From an uncultured Rhodospirillales bacterium (GTDB lineage Bacteria > Pseudomonadota > Alphaproteobacteria > Acetobacterales > Acetobacteraceae), in assembly GCA_903843125.1 (NCBI GenBank), contig CAIMOR010000541.1:1-33948 (forward strand): a stretch of DNA of 33,948 nt, read 5' to 3'. Positions within the stretch are counted from its first letter, which is position 1, and each line of letters begins with the position of its first letter. Below the pieces are notes generated by a model that ran no database searches, had not been told where the DNA came from, and saw only the letters and a program-made list of their open reading frames with translations. Both the position numbers and the translations under genes were made by a program. Positions 24,487 through 31,795 of this stretch are shown piece by piece.

Positions 24487-25637
24487 TGCTTGCCACCGCT
24501 ACGCTCTCCGCGCTGGGTCTTGCCGCCTGGCACCACGCCGGCTGGCCGTTGCTGCTGCGCCACGCCGCGCGCACCGCGGCCCCAGCCCCGGCGCCGCTGG
24601 CCGAGGCCGCGCTGCCCGTGGTGACCGTGGTGATGCCGGCGCATAACGAGGCCGCCTTCATCGCGGCCAAGCTGCGCAACCTGGCCGCCCTGGACTACCC
24701 ACGCGAAAAGCTGCGCGTGGTGGTGGCCTGCGACGGCTGCAGCGACGCCACCGTGGCCCTGGCTCGCGAAGCCCTGCCCGGGCTGGACCTGCACGCCGAG
24801 ATCCGCGACCTGCAGCCCAACCGCGGCAAGCTGGCGGTGCTGAATGAGACCATCGCGGCCATTGCCGAAGGCATCGTCGCGCTCAGCGACGTCTCGGCCA
24901 TGCTGCCGGCGGATGCGCTGCGGCTGGCCACCGGGCATTTCGCCGAAGCGACGCTGGGTGCGGTGGGCGGCACCTACCTGCTTGCGCGCCCCGGTTCGGC
25001 CGGCGAGGCGACCTATTGGCGCTACCAGGTGGCGGTGAAGCGGGGCGAGGCCGCGCTGGGCGCGCCGCTCGGGCTGCACGGCGCCTTCTGGTGCTTCCGG
25101 CGCGAGGCTTGGCAGCCGCTGGAGGCGGATACCATCAACGACGACTTCATCCTGCCGCTGCGGATGCACCTGGCCGGCTGGCGCCTGGCCTACGATGACC
25201 GCATCCGCGTGCTGGAGGCCGAGGTCTCCAACCCCGCGCTGGAAGCGCGGCGGCGGCGGCGCATCGCGGCCGGCAACGCGCAGCAGTTGTGGCGGCTCAG
25301 GGCGCTGCTGCACCCGCGCCAGGGCGGCGTGGCCTTGGCGTTCGCCTCCGGCAAGGCGCTGCGGGTGGTGATGCCCTTCCTGTTGGGCTTCGCGATGCTG
25401 GGCAGCTGGGCGCTGGCGACATCCAGCGCCTTCTTCGCGGTTCTCGCAGGTTGCGAGGCGTTGGGCCTGACACTGGCCGCATTGGGCGCATTCTGCGGCG
25501 CGGCGGCGCCGAAACCCTTGGCGGTATTGAGGTATCTGGCCTCAGGGCACCTCGCCAGCGCGGTTGGCGTGGCACGCTACCTGCTGCTGCGTCCCCGCCA
25601 ACCCTGGCGCCGTGCAATGACGCCGGCCGCCGCCTGA
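24486..25637 (+). CDS. Membrane-anchored family 2 glycosyltransferase
   Basis: A 383-residue GT-A enzyme. VVTVVMPAHNEAAF (45-58), CDGCSD (82-87) and SDVSA (134-138) form the nucleotide-binding Asp sites. NDDF (218-221) holds the acceptor Asp, and RRRRRIAAGNAQQLW (255-269) occupies the place of the QxxRW motif of processive synthases. One N-terminal hydrophobic segment and two or more C-terminal ones (after about 297) anchor it in the membrane. The layout fits GT2 enzymes that build EPS backbones, but the sugar is unknown. Its ATG overlaps the stop of the previous gene. Confidence 0.88.
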   Translation: MLATATLSALGLAAWHHAGWPLLLRHAARTAAPAPAPLAEAALPVVTVVMPAHNEAAFIAAKLRNLAALDYPREKLRVVVACDGCSDATVALAREALPGLDLHAEIRDLQPNRGKLAVLNETIAAIAEGIVALSDVSAMLPADALRLATGHFAEATLGAVGGTYLLARPGSAGEATYWRYQVAVKRGEAALGAPLGLHGAFWCFRREAWQPLEADTINDDFILPLRMHLAGWRLAYDDRIRVLEAEVSNPALEARRRRRIAAGNAQQLWRLRALLHPRQGGVALAFASGKALRVVMPFLLGFAMLGSWALATSSAFFAVLAGCEALGLTLAALGAFCGAAAPKPLAVLRYLASGHLASAVGVARYLLLRPRQPWRRAMTPAAA

Positions 25638-25653
25638 GACGGAGAGACCGACC

Positions 25654-26295
25654 ATGCCGGAGAACCTGCACCTGCCGTTGCACGTGGCCTACGCCAAGCG
25701 TGGCTTCGACATACTCGTCGCGCTGCTGGCGCTGGCCATCACCCTGCCGCTGTTCCCGTTGATCGCGCTGGCGGTGAAGCTGGACAGCCGCGGCCCCGCC
25801 GTGTTCCGCCAGCTCCGCGTCGGCCGGATGCGGCCCGACCGCACCGAGCTGTTCGTGATGTACAAGTTCCGCAGCATGCGCCGGGATGCCGAGGCGAAAT
25901 CCGGCGCGGTCTGGGCGGCCAAGCGCGACCCGCGCATCACCCGCGTCGGCAACTTCCTGCGCAAGACCCGGCTGGACGAGTTGCCGCAGCTGTTCAACGT
26001 GCTGAAGGGCGAGATGAGCATCGTCGGCCCGCGACCGGAGCGCCCAGGCTTCTACGGCCGCCTGGAGAAGGCGGTGCCCTTCTTCGCCGAGCGCACGGCG
26101 GGGCTGCGGCCCGGCATCACCGGCATGGCGCAGGTCTACCAGGGCTACGACACCTGCCTGGACGACGTGCGCAAGAAGGCCGGCTGGGACCACGCCTATG
26201 CGCTGAGCCTGACCAGCCTGTACAGCTGGCTGGCGGTGGATGCCCGCGTGGCGCTGACCACGGTGCAGGTGATGGTGACCGGACGCGGCCAATAG
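25654..26295 (+). CDS. Undecaprenyl-phosphate sugar phosphotransferase (EPS initiation)
   Basis: A 213-residue bacterial sugar transferase of the short WcaJ/PglC-like type. A single membrane helix (about 17-42) is followed by KFRSM (71-75), TRLDELPQLFNVLKGEMSIV (105-124, with the conserved Asp-Glu) and GPRPER (125-130). The family moves a sugar-1-phosphate to undecaprenyl phosphate, the first step of a Wzx/Wzy-made polysaccharide. It is the last gene of the block that starts at 19467 and is followed by the hairpin at 26418. Confidence 0.93.
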   Translation: MPENLHLPLHVAYAKRGFDILVALLALAITLPLFPLIALAVKLDSRGPAVFRQLRVGRMRPDRTELFVMYKFRSMRRDAEAKSGAVWAAKRDPRITRVGNFLRKTRLDELPQLFNVLKGEMSIVGPRPERPGFYGRLEKAVPFFAERTAGLRPGITGMAQVYQGYDTCLDDVRKKAGWDHAYALSLTSLYSWLAVDARVALTTVQVMVTGRGQ

Positions 26296-26417
26296 CGTCC
26301 GATCGGCGCCGGCGAGGGCTGGCCCGAATCAGCTGCTCGATACACCAGGCTAGGACCTGGTCGAAGACCACCGTGAGCGTCTGGGCGGACTCCCGCCTGC
26401 TGCCGCTCGCCGGTCGG

Positions 26418-26460
26418 CGCGGTATCGCCCCGGGGTGCAGACGCCCGGGGCGATACCGCG
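26418..26460. terminator. Strong 17-bp hairpin without T-run
   Basis: Arms 26418-26434 and 26444-26460 are perfectly complementary over 17 bp, GC-rich, with a 9-nt loop. It lies 122 nt after the sugar transferase stop. There is no T-run on either side, so it is an mRNA-stabilising or Rho-assisted end of the operon or some other structural element rather than a classical intrinsic terminator. Confidence 0.5.
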
Positions 26461-26578
26461 TGTCTACGCGGGCAAGCAACGGGGTGCGGGCCTGCGGCCC
26501 ATCCGCGCCAAGCTGCGTCCTTGCCGGCAAAGCCGCTTCGGCACCCCGGCCACTGTGCCGGAGCGTTCTGCATTCAAC

Positions 26579-26607
26579 AAAAAACCCCCGCGACGGTGTC
26601 GCGGGGG
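26579..26607 (-). terminator. Rho-independent terminator of the minus-strand GT2 gene
   Basis: Arms 26585-26594 and 26598-26607 pair over 10 bp with a 3-nt loop. On the minus strand the stem is followed by six Ts (26584-26579). It lies 28 nt past the stop codon of the GT2 gene at 26635. Confidence 0.9.
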
Positions 26608-26634
26608 ACAATGCAGCCTGGGCATGCGGTGTGG

Positions 26635-27570
26635 TCAGGCTGCCGGGCGCAACGCCTGCAGCAGCAGCGCGGCGGCATGGCGCACCGCCCGTCGGCCTGG
26701 CTGGTGCAGTGCGGCGCCGCATTGCTTGGCCACCGCGCTCCAGGGCTGGCCGGCGGCCATCGCGGCTTCGGCCTCGGCGGCCAGCAGCCTGGCCTCGCAG
26801 CGGCGCAGCGCCGCGGGGTCCAGCGCCCCGGCGGCGGCGCGATGCCATTCCGCCACGGACCGCAGCGCGCTGGCCCGCTCGGCGGCCTTGTGCGAGAGAT
26901 TGCCGGGGCGGTGCATCAGGTAGTCGGTGCCGACCAGCTTCAGGCAGCCCACCGGCGCCTCGGCGGCCAGGCGCAGCCATAAATCCCAGTCCTCGGCCGA
27001 AACCAGTAGCTCGCCGAAGCCGCCACAATGGCGCAGCAACCGGGTCTGCGCCACCACCGTGGAGGTGCCGACCACGTTCTCGGCGTACAGCTGCGCCAGC
27101 GCATCCGCGCCCAGCAGGAAGCCGCCGCGCGCCTTTGCGTGGCGGGCAGCGAAGCCCGGCCAGTATTGGAAGCACGTGCCGCGATCCTCGCCCTCCGGCG
27201 TCACGTGGCGGTAGTCCGTAAAGCTGAAGCCAAGGTCCGGGAAGGCCCGATGCAAGGCAAGCTGCACCGCCAGCTTGCCAGGGCGCCAGGTATCGTCGGC
27301 GTCCAGGAACGCCACCAGCGGCGCGCGTGCCACGGCCAGGGCCAGGTTGCGGGCGGCGGAGGGACCGCGCCCGGCGCCCGGCAGCACCCGCAGCCGCGGC
27401 TCGCGGGCGGCCAGGTCGGCCAGCACTTCCGGCGTCTCGTCGGTGGAGCCATCGTCGACGACGATGATCTCCAGCGCCGGGTCGGATGCGATGCTGCCGA
27501 TGCAGGCCGGCAGGTAGCCGGCCACGTTGCGGGCGGGGATGATGACCGAAAGGTCCAGGGGCTTGTGCAT
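26635..27570 (-). CDS. Family 2 glycosyltransferase (GT-A)
   Basis: A 311-residue GT2 enzyme with DLSVIIPARNVAGYL at the N-terminus, VVDDGSTD (37-44) and FLDADDTW (88-95), the two Asp motifs that bind UDP-sugar and metal. The later SAEDWDLWLRL is the family's acceptor-loop Asp. The frame is open to 27711, but the ATG at 27570 (MHKPLDLSVI) is the natural start. No Shine-Dalgarno sequence precedes it, and a sigma-54-like element on this strand would place transcription start almost at the ATG. It is oriented against the surrounding EPS genes and has its own terminator. Confidence 0.9.
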   Translation of the reverse strand: MHKPLDLSVIIPARNVAGYLPACIGSIASDPALEIIVVDDGSTDETPEVLADLAAREPRLRVLPGAGRGPSAARNLALAVARAPLVAFLDADDTWRPGKLAVQLALHRAFPDLGFSFTDYRHVTPEGEDRGTCFQYWPGFAARHAKARGGFLLGADALAQLYAENVVGTSTVVAQTRLLRHCGGFGELLVSAEDWDLWLRLAAEAPVGCLKLVGTDYLMHRPGNLSHKAAERASALRSVAEWHRAAAGALDPAALRRCEARLLAAEAEAAMAAGQPWSAVAKQCGAALHQPGRRAVRHAAALLLQALRPAA

Positions 27571-27581
27571 GCGCGGGCCGA

Positions 27582-27597
27582 GGCAACCCGCGTGCCT
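27582..27597 (-). promoter_or_regulatory. Possible sigma-54 element in front of the minus-strand GT2 gene
   Basis: On the minus strand AGGCACG-CGGG-TTGCC has correct GG-N10-GC spacing. The predicted start near 27571 leaves essentially no leader before the ATG at 27570, so either the mRNA is leaderless or the match is fortuitous. It shares one base with the regulon dyad. Confidence 0.35.
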
Positions 27598-27609
27598 TGC
27601 GGATTGCAA
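27597..27609. promoter_or_regulatory. Regulon dyad TTGC-N5-GCAA between divergent glycosyltransferases
   Basis: TTGCGGATTGCAA is a clean dyad, differing from the copy at 31487 in one base. It ends 21 nt before the -24 box at 27631, ten more than the 11 nt at the other promoters, i.e. one helical turn further. Confidence 0.65.
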
Positions 27610-27630
27610 GGCAGCGTGCAGTGCCGCGCA

Positions 27631-27646
27631 TGGCATGGCCGATGCA
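27631..27646 (+). promoter_or_regulatory. Sigma-54 (-24/-12) promoter of the glycosyltransferase-flippase pair
   Basis: TGGCATG-GCCG-ATGCA keeps GG-N10-GC (27632-27633, 27644-27645) with two departures from consensus. The predicted start near 27657 gives a leader of about 21 nt with AAGGA at 27664-27668 before the ATG at 27678. Confidence 0.55.
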
Positions 27647-27677
27647 GTGACGCCGCCGAACGCAAGGAACCTCACTG

Positions 27678-28916
27678 ATGCCCGACGGCAACCCGCTTCG
27701 CGACCTGCCAACCGACCTGCGGACGGGCCTGCCCGCGGCTGGCCTGAACCTGCTCTACGTACTGGCGGCCTTCCCGGTGCTGTCAGAGACCTTCGTCAGC
27801 AACGAGATCCGCGCCATGCGCATCGCCGGCCACCGGGTGACGCCGCTGGCCCTGGCACCGTTCGACGGCCCCTGCCAGCCGCAGGACGAGGCGTTCCGCG
27901 ACGAGACGCTGATGCTGGCCAGCCAGCACGCCGCCGGTGCGGTGGCGGCCAGCGCGCGGAATCCGGCAGGGTTGGCCCGCGCCTTGGCCTTCGCGCTGCG
28001 TCAGCGCGGCATCGGCGCCGCCGCCCTGCTGCTGGCAGGCGCCCGGGTGGCACAGGTGGCGCGGCGGGTTGGTGCCACGCATATCCACGCACACTTCGCC
28101 CATGTGGCCGCGGCCACCGCCATCGTCGGTGCCCGGCTGGCTGGCCTGAGCGTCTCCTTCATCGGCCATGGCTACGACGTGTACGGCACGCCGACCGACC
28201 TGGCGCCCAAGCTGGCCGCCGCCGACCTGGCCATTGCCACCTGTGACGACATGGCTGCCGACTTCCGCCGCCAGGCCCCAGGCGCCCGTGTGGCGGTCGT
28301 TCGCTGCGGTATCGACCCCAACCGCTTTCGCCGGCCGGCTGGCATGGTGCGGCGCAATCGCCGGCTGCTGGCCATCGGCCGGCTGACCGAACAGAAGGGC
28401 TACCCGGTGCTGCTGCGCGCGCTGGCGCTGCTGCCCGAGGCCAGCCGCCCGGTGGTGGACGCGGTGGGCACCGGCCCGCTGCTGGACGAGTTGCGCGCCA
28501 TGGCGCTGGCCCTCGGCGTCAGCGACAGCTTTCGGTTACTCGGCGCCCGCGACAGCGACTGGATCGCCGAGCACGGGCCGCACTACCTCGGCTTCGTCGC
28601 GCCCTACGTCATCTGCGCCAATGGCGACCGCGATACCGGCCCGATGGCGGTCAAGGAGGCCATGGGCATGGAGCTGCCGGTGGTCGGCTCCGCGCTGATG
28701 GGCGTGAAGGAGATGGTCACCCCGGAGAGCGGCCGCCTGGTCACGCCCGGCGACCCCGCCGCGCTGGCCGAGGCACTGGCCTGGCTGGCAACATTGCATG
28801 AGCCGGAGCGCCGCCTGATGGGGCAGCACGGTCGGGCGCATCTGCTGCGCGGCTTCACCCTGGCGGCGCAGGTCGCCCAACTGGGCAGCGCCTTCGCCAG
28901 CTGCCGCGGGCGCTGA
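27678..28916 (+). CDS. Family 4 glycosyltransferase (colanic-acid type)
   Basis: A 412-residue GT-B enzyme of the branch that includes colanic acid and amylovoran transferases. LLYVLAAFPVLSETFVSNEI is its typical N-terminus, HIHAHFAHVAAATA the acceptor region, and RLLAIGRLTEQKGYPVLLRA the donor motif. The E-x7-E position reads DTGPMAVKE, with Asp in place of the first Glu. The ATG at 27678 has AAGGA at good spacing. It precedes the flippase gene by three bases. Confidence 0.9.
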   Translation: MPDGNPLRDLPTDLRTGLPAAGLNLLYVLAAFPVLSETFVSNEIRAMRIAGHRVTPLALAPFDGPCQPQDEAFRDETLMLASQHAAGAVAASARNPAGLARALAFALRQRGIGAAALLLAGARVAQVARRVGATHIHAHFAHVAAATAIVGARLAGLSVSFIGHGYDVYGTPTDLAPKLAAADLAIATCDDMAADFRRQAPGARVAVVRCGIDPNRFRRPAGMVRRNRRLLAIGRLTEQKGYPVLLRALALLPEASRPVVDAVGTGPLLDELRAMALALGVSDSFRLLGARDSDWIAEHGPHYLGFVAPYVICANGDRDTGPMAVKEAMGMELPVVGSALMGVKEMVTPESGRLVTPGDPAALAEALAWLATLHEPERRLMGQHGRAHLLRGFTLAAQVAQLGSAFASCRGR

Positions 28917-28919
28917 GCC

Positions 28920-30335
28920 ATGCTGGCCCGCCTGCCCGCCCCGCTGCGCGCTGCCGGGCTGTATGCCGGCGCCATGGTTTGGACCAAGGGGCTCGGCCTG
29001 CTGCTGCTGCCCGTGATCACCGCGCTGCTGCCGGCGGCGGAATATGGCCGCATGGAGTTCCTGTGTTCCGCCGCAGAGATTGCCGCGCTGGTGGCCGGCG
29101 CTGGGCTGGTGGACACCCTGTACCGCTTCGGCTCCGAGCCTGGCTCGGCCGGCCGCCGCTCCGCCGCGCAGGTGGCAGGCCTGGCGCTGATGGTCAGCCT
29201 GGGCGGGCTGGGATTGGCGCTGCTGCTCTCGCCGCTGGGGGCGCTGCTCCCCATGCCGGCAACCACCACCGAGGTGGCGCTGCTCGGTGTGACCGTGGCG
29301 CTCGAAGCCGCGATCGGCGTGCCGCTGGCGTGGTTGCGCATGCAGGGCCGCGCGGCGCACTACGCGGCCTTGGTGGTGGCGCGCGGCACGCTGCATTCGG
29401 CGCTGCTGGCGCTGCTGCTCTGGCAGGGCTTCGGCGTTGCCGGAATGCTGGCGGCGGGCGCGGTGGGTTCGCTCCTGGCGGCGTTGGCGCTGCTGGGCAG
29501 CCAGGCGAGGTCCACCGGCATCCGGCTGGCGCCGAACGCCTGGAAGCACCTGCTGGCCTACGGGCTGCCGCTCACCGCGGGCGGCCTGGCCTCCTTCTTC
29601 CTCGGCACCGCGGACCGCTGGTTTCTGGCCGGCACCGTCTCGGCGGCCGAACTCGGGCAATACGCGCTGGCCGCCAAGCTGGGCCTGGTGATGGCCTTCC
29701 TGACGCAGCCATTTGATCTTTGGTTCTACCCGCGTCGCATCGCGCTGTACGGCACCGCCACCGGGCCGGGGCAGGTGGCGAAGCTTTCCGCAACCGGTGC
29801 CGCCGTCACGCTCTGCGCCGCCGCCCTTGCCGCGCTGGCCGGGCCGTTGCTGATCCGTTGGGCGACTCCGGCGGCCTACCACGGCGCTGCCGGTTATGTG
29901 CCCTGGCTATGCGCGGCGCTGGCACTGCAGAGCCTGGGCAGCCTGTTCAACATCGGTTGCTACCTGCAGCGCACCGGCCGGCAGAGCTTGTTGGTGAATG
30001 GCGGTGCCGGGTTGGTGGCGCTGGCGGCCTACGCCGTGCTGATCCCGCGCTGCGGCGTGGCCGGCGCCGTGGCGGCTACGCTGCTGGCGCAAGCCGTGCG
30101 GCTGGTGTGGTTTGCCTGGCTGTCGCAGCGCAGTGCACCGCTGGCGTATGGCTTCGGCCGGGTGGCGCTGCTGGGGCTGGCCTGCGCGGCGGTGGCGGCG
30201 CTGCCGCAGCTGCTGGCGCCGTTGCCCACCCTGGCCATGGCACCGGCAGCGCTAGTGTGCCTGGCGACGCTGGCGGTGCGGCTGGGGTTGCTGCCTCGGC
30301 CGCGGTTGGGCACCGCGCGGCTGGTCCTGGGGTAG
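28920..30335 (+). CDS. Wzx-type oligosaccharide flippase (MATE-like/MVF fold)
   Basis: A 471-residue polytopic membrane protein with about 12 hydrophobic helices. The N-terminus GAMVWTKGLGLLLLPVITAL followed by AEYGRMEFLCS is the typical opening of Wzx/RfbX flippases, and a second similar half starts near GLPLTAGGLASFFLGTADRW. It would flip undecaprenyl-linked EPS repeat units across the inner membrane. It is the second gene of the unit driven from 27631 and ends before a bidirectional terminator. Confidence 0.9.
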   Translation: MLARLPAPLRAAGLYAGAMVWTKGLGLLLLPVITALLPAAEYGRMEFLCSAAEIAALVAGAGLVDTLYRFGSEPGSAGRRSAAQVAGLALMVSLGGLGLALLLSPLGALLPMPATTTEVALLGVTVALEAAIGVPLAWLRMQGRAAHYAALVVARGTLHSALLALLLWQGFGVAGMLAAGAVGSLLAALALLGSQARSTGIRLAPNAWKHLLAYGLPLTAGGLASFFLGTADRWFLAGTVSAAELGQYALAAKLGLVMAFLTQPFDLWFYPRRIALYGTATGPGQVAKLSATGAAVTLCAAALAALAGPLLIRWATPAAYHGAAGYVPWLCAALALQSLGSLFNIGCYLQRTGRQSLLVNGGAGLVALAAYAVLIPRCGVAGAVAATLLAQAVRLVWFAWLSQRSAPLAYGFGRVALLGLACAAVAALPQLLAPLPTLAMAPAALVCLATLAVRLGLLPRPRLGTARLVLG

Positions 30336-30397
30336 CCGGCTACGTCGTCTGCGGCGCAGCGGCGCCCGGCCTGGCCGAACCCGACGGCAAGAATTGA

Positions 30398-30430
30398 AAA
30401 GGCCCGGGCGCGTGCGGCGCGCCCGGGCCT
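30398..30430. terminator. Bidirectional terminator between flippase and epimerase genes
   Basis: Arms 30398-30411 and 30417-30430 pair over 14 bp with a 5-nt loop. On the minus strand the stem is followed by TTTTC-type sequence; on the plus strand only by TT. It lies midway between two convergent genes. Confidence 0.85.
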
Positions 30431-30451
30431 TCTGCCGTCGCGGCGCGGCGC

Positions 30452-31396
30452 TCAGGCTGCGCGGTCGAGCGCGCTGAGCAGGCTCTCGCAGGTCAGCCGC
30501 AGACCTTGTTCCAGCGGCACCCTCGCCTGCACGCCCAGCGTCGCAATGGCAGCCCGCGGGTCGCCCAGGCTCTGGCGTATGTCGCCGGCGCGGCCAGCGG
30601 TGAAGCTCAGCGCGGCCGGGCGCCCGCTGATGCGCGCCAGGGTCTGCGCCAACGTCAGCACGCTGGTGGCGCGACCGGTACACACGTTGAACACGGCGGC
30701 CTGCGGCGCATGGTGCAGCAGCTTCATGCCGGCCATCAGGTGCGCCACCACGTCGGCGACGTAGACGAAGTCACGGGTCTGGCCGCCATCGCCATGAATG
30801 GTGACGCCCTGGCCGCTGGCCATGCGCGCGGCGAAGATGGAGATGACCCCACTGTAGGGCGACTTCGGGTCCTGCCGCGGCCCGTACACGTTGAAGAAGC
30901 GGCAGCCCAGCGTGGGCACGCCATGCACGCCGAAGCCGACCCGGGCATGCAGCTCGCTGCCGTATTTGTCGGCGCCATAGGCGGTGGCTGGGGTCGGCGT
31001 GGCGGCCTCGACGATCGGGCCGGCGCCCTGGTCGCCGTAGATGGCCGCCGAACTGGCGTAGACCACGGGGATGCCACCGGCATCCCGCGCCGCCGCCAGC
31101 ACGGCGATGGTCCCGCCGAGGTTGGTGCGGTGAGTGCCGAGCCAATCTTCGTTCGACCGCTGGACCGAGGCGATGGCAGCCAGGTGGAATACCCCGGCGG
31201 TGCCGGCGGCGGCCTGGCGCATCAAGGCGGCATCGGCGACATCGCCCACCAGCAGCTCGCAGCGCGGGTCCAGGTTGACGCGATGGCCGGTAGAAAGGTC
31301 GTCCACCACACGCACGCGGTGGCCATGGGCCAGCAGCGCATCCGCCAGGTGGGAGCCGATGAAGCCGGCGCCGCCGGTGACAAGGTAAAGAGCCAT
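30452..31396 (-). CDS. NAD-dependent UDP-sugar epimerase/dehydratase (GalE-like SDR)
   Basis: A 314-residue extended short-chain dehydrogenase. TGGAGFIGSH (7-16) binds NAD, SSAAIYG supplies the catalytic Ser near 116, and Tyr140-x3-Lys144 is the catalytic pair (YGADK). RFFNVYGPRQDP is the substrate-loop signature of UDP-hexose 4-epimerases and related enzymes. The ATG at 31396 starts MALYLVTGGAGFIG directly. It provides a nucleotide sugar for the EPS. The exact epimer (UDP-Gal, UDP-GalNAc or UDP-GalA) is not resolved. Confidence 0.92.
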   Translation of the reverse strand: MALYLVTGGAGFIGSHLADALLAHGHRVRVVDDLSTGHRVNLDPRCELLVGDVADAALMRQAAAGTAGVFHLAAIASVQRSNEDWLGTHRTNLGGTIAVLAAARDAGGIPVVYASSAAIYGDQGAGPIVEAATPTPATAYGADKYGSELHARVGFGVHGVPTLGCRFFNVYGPRQDPKSPYSGVISIFAARMASGQGVTIHGDGGQTRDFVYVADVVAHLMAGMKLLHHAPQAAVFNVCTGRATSVLTLAQTLARISGRPAALSFTAGRAGDIRQSLGDPRAAIATLGVQARVPLEQGLRLTCESLLSALDRAA

Positions 31397-31486
31397 CTAT
31401 GAAGCCTCCGCTTGGGTTGCGGTGGCCCTGGTCCAAGCGCTGTGCCGGCAGTTTGCGGCGATTTCAACGAGCCGGTGGCCGAATGC

Positions 31487-31499
31487 TTGCGGAATGCAA
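31487..31499. promoter_or_regulatory. Regulon dyad TTGC-N5-GCAA upstream of the exosortase unit
   Basis: TTGCGGAATGCAA is a clean dyad with 4-bp arms (TTGC/GCAA). It ends exactly 11 nt before the -24 box at 31511. Copies related to it stand before four other EPS promoters or candidates. Confidence 0.7.
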
Positions 31500-31510
31500 C
31501 GCGATGCGCC

Positions 31511-31526
31511 CGGCACGCGGGTTGCA
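31511..31526 (+). promoter_or_regulatory. Sigma-54 (-24/-12) promoter of the CTERM protein-exosortase operon
   Basis: CGGCACG-CGGG-TTGCA differs from the RpoN consensus only at the first base; GG at 31512-31513 and GC at 31524-31525. The predicted start near 31537 gives a leader of about 32 nt containing AGGAG before the ATG at 31569. Confidence 0.78.
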
Positions 31527-31568
31527 GAACGGCCGGTCGGTGAAATCCAACCTGAACAGGAGAGAACG

Positions 31569-31793
31569 ATGAGATACGTCAGCCTGCCCACGGCGCTGCT
31601 GGCCTGCGCGCTGGCCGCCAATGCCGCCCGCGCCGAAGACGGCAATGACCGGAAGGACGGAGGCGGCGCCGGGTTTACGGCCGGAGCGGTTTCCCAGGCA
31701 CCGCTGCCGCTGGCGGGCATTCCCACCGCTGTCGCGCTGCTGGTCGGCGCCGGCCTGACCCTACGTCGCCGCCGTTCCGGTTCTGCTGCCTGA
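31569..31793 (+). CDS. Tiny exosortase-substrate candidate with C-terminal sorting tail
   Basis: A 74-residue protein. Residues 1-22 form a signal peptide ending in ARA. Residues 23-44 are a short Gly/Asp/Lys-rich segment. The C-terminus has PLP (45-47), a hydrophobic helix (about 48-65) and RRRR (66-69), the tripartite plan of PEP-CTERM/VPLPA-CTERM sorting signals. The upstream frame to 31422 lacks a signal; the ATG at 31569 has AGGAG at good spacing and lies in the predicted leader of the sigma-54 promoter. The exosortase gene starts two bases after its stop. If both ends are removed the mature product would be only about 22-28 residues. It could instead be a plain small membrane protein. 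Confidence 0.8.
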   Translation: MRYVSLPTALLACALAANAARAEDGNDRKDGGGAGFTAGAVSQAPLPLAGIPTAVALLVGAGLTLRRRRSGSAA

Positions 31794-31795
31794 AC

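Larger units (their letters stand above)
26296..26634. other. Gene-free 339-nt spacer between convergent units
   Basis: No convincing gene is visible on either strand. Two hairpins lie here: a 17-bp perfect GC-rich stem (26418-26460) and a terminator facing the minus strand (26579-26607). On the minus strand the stretch 26296-26400 reads as a plausible peptide (TLTVVFDQVLAWCIEQLIRA) that could be the remnant of an unrecognised gene, but there is no start and I cannot name it. Confidence 0.6.

Noticed and set aside
26568-26580. A dyad-like sequence CTGCATTCAACAA
   Set aside because: It matches the regulon dyad in 10 of 13 positions, but no sigma-54 element follows and it abuts a terminator, so it is probably chance.
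26117-27691. A 524-codon minus-strand frame covering the GT2 gene and the empty spacer
   Set aside because: It is in a different frame from the true GT2 enzyme, reads as low-complexity Arg/Ala/Gly sequence and runs through a terminator. Only the short part at 26296-26400 was kept as an unresolved remnant.
31445-31460. A possible sigma-54 element for the epimerase gene on the minus strand
   Set aside because: The -24 half (GGCAC) is present on the complement near 31446, but the -12 pair is GG, not GC, and its distance to the dyad fits neither 11 nor 21 nt.
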